Notes: generated by a model not told the origin, from the letters alone. 64,000 bases of DNA from Phascolarctos cinereus (GCF_002099425.1 NW_018344228.1:2013001-2077000), one strand, 5' to 3'. Shown: positions 45,466-56,925, counted from the first letter of the stretch. Translations and numbers: made by a program.

Positions 45466-46365
45466 TAAGTAAGAAGGGAGAAGAAATACTTTAAAGATTC
45501 ACTGAAGCATTCTTGAGTTATGGATTATTGGGAACTAACTATCTTTAACTGAAAGGAAAAAAAAGAAACAACCTGTCTTGAAGCCTTATGTAAGAGTTAT
45601 TCTCAAAGTATAGTGTAGCATGGTAGAAAATGAAAGTCATAATCTTTTGAAACTTCATTGTCTGTATATGCTTACATGATGGCTTCCTCAACATGTAGGC
45701 ATGAAAAGTTTTTCTCAAAATAAAAATAATAGCAATACTAATAACAACACATTTATGTAGTAGTTTGAAGTTTACATACCACTTTCCTCACAATAACCAG
45801 CTGAAGTAGGTGTTGCAGATACTTTTATTTCCATGTCCTCTTTTTCACATTTGATTCTGAATTATATAGTTTACCTTTTATATACATAGCATATTTAAGG
45901 TCCACATATTTCTCTTCTGTGTAAAGCCAGAGTTGGAAACATATTGCTATTTGGAAATCTTTAAAATTTGGTATAGTATTGATAAAATTATATTCATTGT
46001 GTGAATAACTCATTTCTCTACAGAATCCCATTTGATTTATATGTCATTCACACTATCCCAATAGGCTGCACGAAGAAGGTTCAATATAAGGAGAACTATA
46101 AATAACAAGAGGAACTGGCTTTGTAGATGAGACCTTGAAACTGAGAAAGTAAGAATGGAATAGAAGTGGGCAAGAAAAGATTTGTTTACAAACACATGTT
46201 CACCTCATCCCTGAATGGAACTATAGGAAGCACCTTCTTCACTTGTAAATATTTTTGACATCTCTTTTTACAAAGTAACAATAAACCTCTGAAGCCACTG
46301 TTTTTATATGTAGTTCTATTTTTAGCTATGCTTCACTTGTAATTTAATTTCCTCTTACTTTTAAA
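45466..46365. other. Mostly unassigned DNA, one MIR scrap
   Basis: 45722-45815 is a reversed MIR 3' part ('aagtttacataccactttcc'). The rest is not recognised. Confidence 0.45.
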
Positions 46366-46367
46366 AA

Positions 46368-47530
46368 AAGGGTTATTATTTATTTATTTTTTGTATTAAA
46401 AAAAATAGTTCCAGATTCTCTTCCCCCCTCTCATTCTTCCTTCACTTTCTCAAAAGGCAAACCATATGATATCAATTATACATGTGAAATCAAGCAAAAC
46501 ATATTTCCATATTTGCCATATTGTAAAAAGAAGCAAAAAAGCAAGAAAATTGTATTTCTATTTGTACTCAGTTCATTAGTTCTCTCTGTTTCCATAATTT
46601 TTGTGAATCATTCTAATTTATTTTCCCATTTCCCCTCTACTATTCTTATCCCTTTCTTTAAATCTTTCAGGAATTCCTGTTGTGTTTCTGTTAAATTAAA
46701 ATTTTTCCCTTGGAGACTTATAGTTGTTTTCACATTGTTGTCTTCTTCTGAGTTTTTGTCTTGCTTTCCCCTGACACCATAGTAGCTTTTTATACTCAAG
46801 TTCTTTTGTTGTGGTTGTTTGCTCATTTTTCCCAGCCTATTTCTTGACTTTGAACTTTTTGTTAAGTTGGTCTCTGCTCAACTTGGGTGGAAAGGCACTA
46901 TTCCAAGCTTTAGACTTTTTTTTTCTTGCTGCTGTTTTCAGAGCTCGTTCTGTGGGTTTGCAAAATTTTGGGTACTTCCAAGGTGGTGTGATCCTGGGAG
47001 TGGTATAATCACTGTTTTCCTTGTCTGCACTATCATTTTTACCCTGGAAGGGCCCATGGTCCCCTGAAACCAAAAGTGGTCTTATTCTTTAATTTAGTAT
47101 TGTGATTGACCACTAACATTCCTCTCTGGCCTGGAACGGTGATCTGAAATTTCATATGGGCAATAGAGCTGCCAATCAATGCCAACTGTAGCTAGTGACA
47201 GGGAAGGGGCCTCTGTAATCGCTTTCTGACCAGTTGTCCAACCCTCTTACAACATCTGAGCTGAGGACACTAATAGCTGCTGCCACCACTGTTGCAGACA
47301 TCTCAAAGGCCCTCTCTACCGCATCTTCTGGGTCAGCCCCCATCCAGGTGTCATAGACATCTCTTCTTGGCCTCTTGTCTTAATTTGGAAAAATGTCTTA
47401 GCCTGACCTTTTGTTCCGCTACTCCAAAGTTTGATTTAAGGAGTTATTTTAAAGGTATTTGGAGGGGGACGTTGTGGGAGTTTAGCTAAGTTGCTGTCTC
47501 TCCTCCTTCATCTTGGCTCTGAGAGTGAAC
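46368..47530 (-). mobile_element. Internally deleted L1: 5'UTR + ORF1 N-terminus joined to 3' UTR
   Basis: On the minus strand it begins near 47530 (complement of 'cttcatcttggctctgagag'), runs through the 5' UTR, and opens ORF1 at 46826 as MSKQPQQKN...NSEEDN..., 72 codons. ORF1 stops near 46608. Immediately beyond (46600 down to 46368) is the L1 3' UTR: the + strand shows 'atacatgtgaaatcaagcaaa', 'catatttccatatttgccat' and 'ccagattctcttccccc'. The rest of ORF1 and all of ORF2 are missing. Possible causes are a deletion or retrotransposition of a spliced or otherwise shortened RNA. Confidence 0.8.
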
Positions 47531-47950
47531 TCTTTTTAAGAAACTAGAAATGTGTATAAATTACCTGCCACCTCAATGATGCAATGAAAGTGAATTTTCT
47601 AAGTTTTCACATTTGGAATTTCTCCAACTCAGTACTACTCCATCCTAGTGCCATGAAAAAGGAACGGGAAATAGTGTGAAGACTTGAAAAATATAGATAC
47701 AAATATTCATTTTAATATTTTTTAAAAAATTATGCAAGAAGAAAACATAAATGCCTGCTTTTGAGGGTATTAAGTTTTAAGTAGAAGAGGCATCTTTTTT
47801 TTTTAACTTGTTTTTGTGGTTGCTAAGGGAAAACTTTAATTCCTATGTGCTTTGATAGGAGTAATACTCTCTGTGTAAATGTATAGTTAATAGGAACTTA
47901 AATTCGGCATTTAAAATGGAAGGAAATCCTGGGAAATTTCCTCTAGGAAA
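47531..47950. other. Unassigned DNA
   Basis: Nothing recognised. Confidence 0.4.
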
Positions 47951-47952
47951 AG

Positions 47953-48094
47953 ACTACCTCTTGTGTCTCTGTTTTCCAATTTGTAAGACAGGGATAATAA
48001 CAGCACCTATCTCCTAGGGTTGCTATGATAATCAAATAAGATGTTATTAAAATTCTTTGGAAACCTTAATGTACCACATAACTGCTAGGTATTG
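47953..48094 (+). repeat. MIR-type SINE
   Basis: 'tctctgttttccaatttgta', 'cacctatctcctagggttgc' and 'taaaattctttggaaacct'. Ends at the (GAT)n tract. Confidence 0.85.
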
Positions 48095-48128
<34 letters not shown>

Positions 48129-48129
48129 A
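48095..48129. repeat. (GAT)n microsatellite
   Basis: About eleven GAT units, encoding a poly-Asp stretch in one chance frame (48057-48242). Confidence 0.97.
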
Positions 48130-48700
48130 GTTATGATGATTACCATTATAAAACACAGACTAGGAAGATATATTTAACCCTACATTTAAGATACCTTTGC
48201 AAACTTTTAAAGGTCCATATTATGGAGAAGCAAAGGAATTAGCAATATACTCAAAAGATGCTTCATGCAACATTTCCCTGAGGCTCTATTCCCCTTAAAA
48301 ATTCTTACTTTGTATTTAAGATTCAGCTAGAGATGGTAACTCACAAATTTCAGATAAATGTCAACATCATTTTGCACCCCCTAAAAATTTTCATTTACAG
48401 CCAATGAAAGTAGAGCCTAAATCTCTAGAGCAATTGGGAATGGGGTTAGCAAATCGATTAGGTAGAAGCATGGGGATAAAGTTTGGGGGCTTAATGAACT
48501 CCAACATTCTGTTCCCTTCTTTAGGACATCGATTAGTCACTTTTCAACTAGTAGAACATGTGCTAAAATTTCTCTTCTTAAAATTGATTCCTCTGTATTC
48601 CTGTTGTTGTTGTTTTCTTTGTATTTCAAAAGCAGCTTTAAACCAACCCTTCTTTGTCAACAGGTTGTGGTTAGGTGGCTATTTCATAAAGATATAGTTT
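48130..48700. other. Unassigned DNA
   Basis: A 97-codon frame at 48404-48697 (+) has no domain I know. Not called a gene. Confidence 0.4.
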
Positions 48701-48719
48701 TGTGTTGTTTTTGTTTTGT

Positions 48720-49140
48720 TTTTTGTCAGGATTCCCTCTACCAAATAATTGTCTATGACTTAAAGGCTGTGATTACCTTGAAAGCAATGACTTGACTGGC
48801 TTTTTTGTTTGTTTGTTTTGTGTTTTTTGCTTTTTTTTTATTCCCGGTGCTTTGCAAAGCAAATAATAATATTTGTTATTGAGTCATTTTAGTCTTGACC
48901 AACATCTTTATGGCCGCATTTGGGGCTTTCTTGGGAAAGATACTTTAGTCATTTGCCATTTCCTTCTCCTGCTCATTTTATAGATGAGAATAATGAAGCA
49001 AATAACTTGCCTAGACTGGTAAGTGTTGGAGGTCAGATTTGAACTTACAGTCTTCCTGACTCCAGAACCAGCATTCTATCCACTGCACCACTTAGCTGCC
49101 CAAATAGGTGCTATAGAAATGCTTATTTCCTTGCATTCTT
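48720..49140 (+). repeat. L2 3' end remnant split by a CORE-SINE
   Basis: 'ttattcccggtgctttgcaaa' on the left and 'aataggtgctatagaaatgct' on the right are the two halves of a diverged L2 tail around the SINE. Confidence 0.6.
48872..49101 (-). mobile_element. Marsupial CORE-SINE (MAR1-type), reversed, inserted in L2 tail
   Basis: 'gagtcattttagtcttgacc', 'catttccttctcctgctcat', 'gatttgaacttacagtcttc' and 'cactgcaccacttagctgcc'. Confidence 0.87.
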
Positions 49141-49206
49141 TTCCTTTCTCTTCTGTGTTAAAGTAACCTGCATCTTTGACTTAAAATGGAACTAGCATTA
49201 AATTTC

Positions 49207-49237
49207 CAAGGTTTGTTGTTGTTGTTGTTGTTGTTTA
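49207..49237. repeat. (GTT)n microsatellite
   Basis: About eight GTT units. Confidence 0.93.
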
Positions 49238-49628
49238 ATGTTCTTCCACTCATCTAAAATGTACTCATTATGTAGTAGCTCAATCCCACTAGTACTTCAG
49301 AGATGAGTTATAGGCCCACCTTTTCATTAAAATATTCTCAAACTATCCTAGCCTTTATCTTCCCTTTTTTCTGCAACACTACGGCACAAACAGTGTGAAC
49401 TGTACACCTGAGCCATTAAATATACACTGACTTGATCCATTCACCATATGAACATTTTATATATGTTTACATATATATGGAGATTTATATATGGGTATAT
49501 GGGAATATGTGTTCCCAAATATTTATATGCTTGCATATATGTACATAATGTTACATATAAAATATAAACAAGAAAAATAACATAATTTCTCATGGGGACA
49601 CTGGGCAAAAACCTGGTGGTCTTAGGAA
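49238..49628. other. Unassigned DNA with TATA/TATG tract
   Basis: A TA/TG low-complexity tract lies at about 49455-49560. Nothing else recognised. Confidence 0.4.
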
Positions 49629-49629
49629 A

Positions 49630-50400
49630 GGTCTCATTTAGCAAGTAGTACTTGAGCTGAGCTTTGAAGAAAACTCTGGGGGGCTAGGTGGTGCAGTGCA
49701 TAGAGTGCCAGGCCTGGAATCAGGAAGACTCATCTACTTGATTTCAAATCCAGCCTCAGACTCTTATTAGATGTGTGGCCCTGGGTAAGTCATTTAACCC
49801 TGTTTGCCTCAATTTCCTTTTCTGTGAAATAAGCTGGAGAAGGGAATGGTAAATCCCTCCAGCATCTTTGTCAAGCAAATCCCAAATGGGGTCACAAAGA
49901 GTCAGATAGGACTGAAATGACTAAACAACAATACAACTGTATTCTAAAAAGAGAGATGATGAAAACACAGTGTACATTCCAGGCCTCCAAAAATGGCCTA
50001 CACAATAGTACAGGGATGCGAAGTGAAATGTCATGTGGGGTAAGGGCATTTTCATGAAGGGGAGTAATATATAAATTTACCAGAAAGGTAAACTGGAGCA
50101 AGTTTGCTAAGGGTTTTAAACATCAAACAAAGTAATTTGTATTTGATCCTAATGACATTAGGGAGTCACTGGCATTTATTGAGTAGGAGACTTACATAGT
50201 CAGATTCGTACTTTAGCACCATCACTTTGGCAACTATATGGAAGATGAATTGGACAGGGCGGAAACCTGAGTCCCAGAGATCAGTTAGGAAGTTGTTGCA
50301 ACAATCCAGGCAAGGAATGAGAAAGGATTGAACTAGGATGGGGAGAGAGAAGGGGAAATATTGAAACATATTAAGGAGGTAGAATAATCAAGATTTGGCA
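49630..50400 (-). mobile_element. L2-family LINE 3' region, reversed, split by a CORE-SINE
   Basis: 'cttgagctgagctttgaagaa' (left) continues after the SINE with 'tacattccaggcctccaaaa', 'tttgatcctaatgacattagg', 'catttattgagtaggagact', 'aacaatccaggcaaggaatg'. Confidence 0.85.
49679..49932 (+). mobile_element. Marsupial CORE-SINE (MAR1-type) inserted in L2
   Basis: Head 'ggggctaggtggtgcagtgc', then 'gccaggcctggaatcaggaa' and the end 'gactgaaatgactaaacaac'. Full length. Confidence 0.9.
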
Positions 50401-50524
50401 GCTGATTAGATATGTGAGGTGAAAGAGAATAAGTTGAGGATGATTTCAAGGTGACTCACGATTTCAAGATCATAGCTGACTCAAAGAAATAGATCTTGGT
50501 ACTATTTTGAAAATATTGTCTCCA

Positions 50525-50620
50525 AGAATGGAAGTTCTTTGAAGAAAGGAAAATTTTCACATTTCTTTGGTATCTGAGACAATTCTCAGGACTCAATAAA
50601 TAATGAAATGGATTGTAATT
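50525..50620 (+). repeat. L2 3' end fragment
   Basis: 'tggaagttctttgaagaaagg' and 'ctcaggactcaataaataatg'. Confidence 0.6.
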
Positions 50621-50750
50621 GGTAATAATACTGGTCCATAATAGTGCTCTGATCAGTGAGTGGGTTCAAATCTTATCTCTGACACTTAACTAGTTCTTGT
50701 GTCCCTAGGGTGTGTGCCTCAGGAAACTCCCTAAGATGTTTCCACTAAAT

Positions 50751-50943
50751 TAAGCCTGCACAACATGTGGCTCACAGGCCACTTGCGGCTTACCAAAGGA
50801 TTTTGGGTGGCATGGGAAAAATGTAGGGTTGCCATTGTTCACTCTCTTGTTTACCGCATGACTTACAGCAACCGACCATCGTCTGTCTATCTGTAGTCTA
50901 ACCTATCTGTGGCCTGAAGAAGTTTACAAATTATTCAGGTCTG
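50751..50943. mobile_element. Non-autonomous hAT element, 193 bp, with exact 8-bp TSD
   Basis: cactaaat occurs exactly on both sides (50743-50750 and 50944-50951). The ends (taagcctgcaca... and ...attcaggtctg) form a weak inverted repeat around RCCTG. The interior has 'tgtggctcacaggccacttg', a self-complementary arm typical of these MITEs. A MIR-like scrap (50640-50740) lies just before it. Confidence 0.8.
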
Positions 50944-50951
50944 CACTAAAT

Positions 50952-51590
50952 CATCATTGGAGTTTTGATGGAAGAATTTCCCAGGGAAATTCTATTTGAT
51001 GGATGACAAGCTCTTCATGAATAGTTGATAAAAATTAATCCATCAATACATCATTTTAAATTTTGTTTCAATCCTTCCATTCCTAAAAAAAAAAAGTGGG
51101 AAAAGAAAAGAAAAGAAAGGGAAAGAAATGTTTGGTTAGTCTGAGTAAGAAGTTGTACTACATGGACATGATGACCTTCTGTTACTGTAGGTGACTTTGT
51201 TCTACTGTCACTGTTTTCTTGACTAATTAAATATTTATCTGGTGTGATAACAATAATTATAAAATGTAAGTCAGCAGCTGTTAGTGCACATATTTTTGTT
51301 GCTGACAAATTCAATTAGAGCTATGGCTAACTAAACCAATCATTGGACAGGTAGCTCAGAAAAGGTCAACTCTGAATTACTGTTTCCCATAATCATTCCC
51401 CAAGCCATTAAGCCTATAAAATTCAATTGAAACTAGAGCCCATAAAAGTAAATTATAGAAAAACCTGTCCAGGTAGTTTGTTAACATTTCCCACATAGCT
51501 GACTTTGGTTAGTGTTGTATATCATAGACCTTCCCTAATTATGGTTCTAGAAGGTTTGCTGTTTTTAGAGTCATTTTGGCAGAATGGGAA
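50952..51590. other. Unassigned DNA
   Basis: Nothing recognised beyond an (AAAAG)n-like run at 51100-51125. Confidence 0.4.
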
Positions 51591-51790
51591 GGAAATTTCA
51601 TTTGGGGGTGTTGAGTGAACCAAATTTAAACCTCAGATCTGTTTCATAATAGTTGTATTCCATTGTGCAAAATGTAAGAATATTGTCCCTTTCTGATCTC
51701 AGTTTTCTCTTTTGTCCAAAGAGGGAATTTGACTAAATGACCTTGAAGGTCCCTCCCAGCCTTGAATTCTATGACCTCTTCCATGAGAGG
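51591..51790 (+). repeat. MIR-type SINE 3' part
   Basis: 'gatctcagttttctcttttg', 'ctaaatgaccttgaaggtcc' and 'cagccttgaattctatgacc'. Confidence 0.7.
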
Positions 51791-51869
51791 CTCGAACACA
51801 GTATTCAAAAACATTCCATTGATGGTTAACCTTTCAGCAAGTCTAAGATGTTTCATAAAAAGTAAAGGG

Positions 51870-54800
51870 ATATAGCAGGGTACAGGCCAGGACCTAGCTG
51901 AACTCTCCCAATGTTCTCCTCCAAACTACTCTAAAGTAATGCCTCAAATCAAATTTTGGAGCAGCATAACCAACAAAAGGTTAGGGGAAGACAGTTTTCA
52001 AGCCTAAGACAACTTAGGAGGTCTGCAGGAGAGGTCTATAATACTAGGATGGGCACAGCCTGGAGGGTGGTAGGAGCACCCAAAGTAGGCCTAGTGGGCA
52101 ATCATCACAGCAATAGTAGCAAAACCTTCAAGAGTTCTCAGCCCAGAGACAGCAAGGGGATCAGACAAATGTTCAGAAAAAGTTTACAATGGACCCTTTC
52201 TTAGCACCGGGTACAGCTGTTATTCATCTGTAACTCTATAAGCAGTTCTGGGTATAGTTCCAGAAGGAGTGCTTGTGACTGGTCACAAGGGAGCAGGGCC
52301 CCTATTATAGTTCCTGTTGCAAGAGGAGCACCAATACTTCAGGAGAGCATGGTCCTTTCCTGGTAAAGACCAGGGTGCAGACAAGGAGAGTAATGGATAC
52401 ACCTCTCCCAGGATCACAACATCTTGGAAGCACTGAAAACTTGCACATTCCCAGAACTAGCTCAGCAGCATAAAAAAGCTTGAAGCTTGGGACAGTACCT
52501 CCCCACCTCCATGTGAGCTAATTCAAACTTTAACAGAAAGTTCAAGATCAAGAAATAGGCTAGGAAAATGAGCAAACAAATAATTTTACTATAAAAAGTT
52601 ACTGGGGTTGCAGAGAAAACCAAGACATGAACTTAGAAGAAGACAACTATGTGAACATAGATATAAGAAAAGCATCAAAGAAAAATTCTAATTGGACCCA
52701 AGGGCAACAAGAATTCTTGGAAGTTAAAGAAATAGATAAGAGTATTAGAGGAAAAATTAGGACAAGAAATGAGAGTGATGCATGAAAATTGTGAAAAGAT
52801 AATTAACAGCTTGGTAAAACAGGCACAAAAATGTAATGAAGAAAATAATACCTTAACCAGAATTGCCCCAATGGCAAAAGAGACACAAAAATTCACTGAA
52901 GAAAAGAGCTTTTTAAAAAAGCAGAATAAGCAAATGGAAAAGGAGGTATAAAAATTTGCTGAAAAAAGAACTTTAAAAGCAGAATTGCCAAATGGAAGAG
53001 GAGGTACAAAATGTCACTAAAGGAAATAATTTCTTAAAATTAGAATTGGACAAGCAGAACCTAATGACTCCATGAGACACAAGGAAACAATCAACAAAGT
53101 CAAAAGAATGAAAAAAAGAAGAAAATGTGAAATATTTGAATATTTGAAATATCTCACTTATCTGGAAATAGATCAAGATGAAATAATTCAATAATTATTG
53201 AATTGCTACCTGAAAGCCGTGGTTAAAAAAGAGCCTAGAAATTATATTTCAAGAAGTTATAAAGGAAATATCTTAGATCCAGAATGCAAAATAGACATTG
53301 AAAGAATCTACTTATCACCTCCTGTAAGAGATTCCAAAATAAAAAATCCCAGGAATATTATTGCCAAATATAAGAGCTTCCAGGTCAAAGAGAACATGTC
53401 AAGCAGCCAGAAAGAAACAATTCAAATATTGGGGAGCCACAGTCAGGTTCATATGAAATTTCACAGTGTCTACAGTAAAGAAGTAGAAGGCATGGAATAT
53501 GATATTCTAGAAGCAAAGGAGCTAGGATTACAGCTAAGAACAATATACCCAACAAAAGTGAGTATAATCATTTAGTGGAAAAATGGATATTCAGTCAAAT
53601 AGAGAACTTTAAAGCATTCCTGATGAAAAGACCAGAGATGAACAGAAAATTAGACATTCAAATGGAAGATCAAGAGAAACATGAAAAGGTAAATATGAAA
53701 GAGAAATGATAAGAAATTCAATAAGGTTAAATTGTTTATATTCCTATATGGGAAAGTGATGCATTAAGATACATCAAGGTCTCTTAAGAGCTTTATCATT
53801 ATTAGGGCAGTTAGAAGTCTACACAGACAGAGATTAAGGGTGTGAGTTGATTACATTGGAATGATCTCCCCCTTCCCCTAAAAATGAAGGAGTGAGAAAG
53901 AGGAATGCAATGGGAGAAGGGGGAAGAAAGAGGTAGAATGGGGAAAATTATCTCATGTAAAAGAAGCACACAAGTAAGCTCTTTTACAGTAAAGAGGAAA
54001 ATATGGGGTGGTGGCAGGTGACGCTTGAATATCACTCTCATTGGACTTGGTTCAAAGAGGAAAGACACTCAGATAGATAGATAGACAGAAAGACACATAG
54101 TTGGGCATGGAAATATATTATACCCAACAGAGAACTAGGAGGGGAAATATATAAGAGAAGGGGAGTGGGTTACAAGAGGAAGGACATTTTAAGTGAGACA
54201 GTGGTCAGAAGCTAAACAGACTTTTGAGGGAGGCCTAGTTCAAAGAGAGAGAGAGAGAGGATGATAAACAAAAGAAAATGAGATGGAGGGAAATATTTAG
54301 TTAGTAATCATAACTGTGAATGTGAATGGATAAACTTACTCATAAAATGAATAGCAGAATGTATTAGAAATGACAATCTAACAATATGTTATTTTAAAAA
54401 GATACACTTGAAAGAGGCTACACACAAAGTAAAGATAAGGAGCTGGAGCAGAATCTAATATGCTTCAGCTGAACTAAAAAAGCCAGGAGCAGCAATCATC
54501 TCACACAAAGTAAAAGCAAAAAAACTAGACCTAATTAAAAGAGATAACCAGGGAAACTGTATTTTGCTAAAATGTACAATAGATAATTAAGTGATATAAA
54601 AAAAAAATTACAGTAAGTTCCTCTGATAAAGACCTCACCTCTATAATATATAGGGAAGCAGGTCAAATTTATAAATATGCAGCCATTCTCCAATTGATAA
54701 ATGGTCAAGGGATATGACAGACAGTTTTTAAAGAAGAAATCAAAGCTCTCTCTAGTCAAATGAAAAAATGCTCTAAATCAATAATTATTAGAGAAATGCA

Positions 54801-55540
54801 AATTAAAGCAACTCTGAAGTACCCCTCACACCTATCAGAAATGACAAATGCTGGAGGGGATGAGAGAAAAATAGGTGCACTAATGAATTGTTGGTGGAGT
54901 AGTGAACTGGTCCAACCATTCTGGAGCAGAATTAGGAACTATGCCCAAACAGCTATAAAACTATGCATAACATTTGACCCAGCAATGCCACTACTGTGTA
55001 CCCCCAAAGAGATCAAAGAATAATGGAAAAGATATATATGTACAAAAATATTTATAACAGTTCTTTTTGTGTTGGCCAAGAATTAGAAATTGAGAGCATG
55101 CCCATTAATTGGGGAATGACTGAGCAATATACATGATCATGATGTAGTACTATTATGCTATAAGAAATGATGAGGGGCGTGGTTTCAGAGAAAAATGCGG
55201 GATGACTTACCTGAACTGATGCAAAGCGAAGTGAACAAACCCGGGAGATCATTGTACACAGTATCAATAATTTGTAATGATCAATTGTGAAAGAATTAGC
55301 TGTTCTGATCAATACAATGATCCTACGCAATTCCATATGACTCATGATTAAAAATGTTATCCGCCTCAAGACAGAGAATTGATGCAATCTGAGTGTAAAT
55401 TGGAGTATAATTTTTCACCTTATTTTCCTTGCCTTTTTGTGATATGGATAATACAGAAATGTTTTGCATGATTTCACATGTATAAGTGATATACAATTTT
55501 TTAAAAATGTTAACATAAATAATAAATTATTTTAATAATT
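51870..55540 (+). mobile_element. Internally deleted L1, 5'UTR to 3' end
   Basis: 5' UTR is about 51870-52560. ORF1 opens at 52568 (ATG AGC AAA CAA, MSKQ) and runs, with several stops and shifts, through coiled-coil and C-terminal sequence ('ccaggaatattattgccaaat', 'gccagaaagaaacaattcaaa') to about 53710. An inter-ORF linker is about 53711-54300. ORF2 starts near 54300 with the endonuclease N-terminus ('aactgtgaatgtgaatgga', 'aaaagccaggagcagcaatca'). At about 54600-54615 it jumps to the ORF2 C-terminus ('gacctcacctctataatatat'), including an 87-codon open piece at 54760-55023 with IIREMQIKATLKYP, CWWSSELVQPFW and TFDPAMPLL. The 3' UTR ends near 55540. Roughly the endonuclease end and the whole reverse transcriptase are gone, so it cannot mobilise itself. 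Confidence 0.88.
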
Positions 55541-55559
55541 CTGTTAAAAAAGAGTTTAC

Positions 55560-55589
55560 CTTGGAACATCATTACTTGGAACATCATTC
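55560..55589 (+). repeat. Two 15-bp tandem units at a duplication edge
   Basis: cttggaacatcatta (55560-55574) is followed at once by cttggaacatcattc (55575-55589). It overlaps the left edge of the 231-bp duplicated block. Confidence 0.9.
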
Positions 55590-55816
55590 ATACCAAGGAA
55601 TCTACAGAACTTTGTATTATTGAAGTCCCCCATTGCAGAAAATTGCTAGCTAAGGAAATGTTTGAATGTCTTTTTCCAGAGCCATCACTACATAGGTTTA
55701 TCAGGCTTTGAGTAATGGTACTAAAATTAAGTGGGAAAGCTAGGTGGCATAGTGGATAGAATGCTGGGCCTGGAATTAGAAAGACTCATCTTCCTGGGTT
55801 CAAATACGGTCTCAAA
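55586..55816 (+). repeat. Direct duplication, copy 1 (truncated SINE inside)
   Basis: Aligns with 56687-56925 with 11 substitutions and one 8-base gap, about 95% identity. It includes unique DNA (55586-55733) and the first 80 or so bases of a CORE-SINE (from about 55736), which stops abruptly at 55816 and is followed by unrelated sequence. Confidence 0.92.
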
Positions 55817-56535
55817 ATATTACTGACAGATTGCATCTCCAACTTGCAAATTTAAGGGAAATGATACAACAATAAGTACATATTTCCTTCAAAAAACAAT
55901 TATATTAAGTTTAAAAGTATTATCTCTGTATCTGAAAAAAACATTTTTTGAAGTCTTAGAGAAAATACAATGAGGGTAGAAGGTCCAAGAGTCAGGTTTC
56001 AAATGAGAAACTAGAGTATTAGTGAGTTGAAGGGATAGTGTTGCAAGGACAGGAAACTTGTACAAGATCCAGAGTTGCATTGACCTTACTAGATGGAGTC
56101 CTAGATTCTGTTTCAGGACTCACCAAGAATAAAAGGTAAAACTTTCTCACTTCACTGCCTGGAGAGATTCATCAAGGGAGGGTAGAGATTCATTGCTAAC
56201 TATAATACTCACAGCCTTTGAAACAGGAAATAATTTACAACTGAACTTTGGAAGAAGGAAACATGTCCTCTCTTGTTTTTTGGAGAATTTATCACTGAGA
56301 AAGGGGTGATAATTTTTCTACCATTTGTTTCGTCTCCACTAATAATATAGCTCTGACAAAGTAGATTTGCTGAAGTTTAAAAATAAATTGTGAGCTACTC
56401 TTTTTGTGTTCTTAGTTCATCACTGACAAGAGTTCTCATGAAAAAGATGCATAATGATCCTTGTAAACTAGTCATTATTGTAACACATTTTACATATGTC
56501 AGTGTTGGCTTTCAAGTGATAACATACTTATATAT
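55817..56535. other. Unassigned DNA
   Basis: The spacer between the two duplicated blocks. No repeat or gene recognised. Confidence 0.45.
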
Positions 56536-56627
56536 GTATATGTATATATATATATATGTACACATGTGTACATATATATGTATATATATATATATATATG
56601 TACACATGTGTACATATGTACATACTA
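56528..56627. repeat. (TA)n tract with duplicated GTACACATGTGTAC palindrome
   Basis: The 14-bp perfect palindrome gtacacatgtgtac occurs at 56558 and again at 56600, each flanked by TA runs. The tract is nearly self-complementary. Chance frames run through it. Confidence 0.92.
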
Positions 56628-56686
56628 CTCAATAAATTCTGTTTAATGGCATGTAGGGATTCTTATGACATATTTGAAGAGAAAAG

Positions 56687-56925
56687 ATTCATACCAAGGA
56701 ATCTACAGACCCTTATATTATTGAAGTCCCCCATTGCAGAAAAGCAGAAAATTGCTAGCTAAGGAAATGTTTGAATGTCTTTTTCCAGAGCCGTAACTAT
56801 ATAGGTTTGTCAGGTTTTGAGTAATGGTACTAAAATTAAGTGGGAAAGCTAGGTGGCATAGTGGATAGAATGCTGGGCCTAGAATTAGGAAGACTCATCT
56901 TCCTGGGTTCAAATACAGTCTCAAA
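56687..56925 (+). repeat. Direct duplication, copy 2 (with intact SINE)
   Basis: Partner of 55586-55816. Here the SINE continues to its normal 3' end at 57088, so this is likely the original locus. Confidence 0.92.

Noticed and set aside
48057-48242. Poly-aspartate protein, possible acidic tract
   Set aside because: Translation of (GAT)n at the end of a MIR.
54760-55023. 87-codon protein with CWW and FDPA motifs
   Set aside because: It is the C-terminal piece of L1 ORF2, not a host gene.
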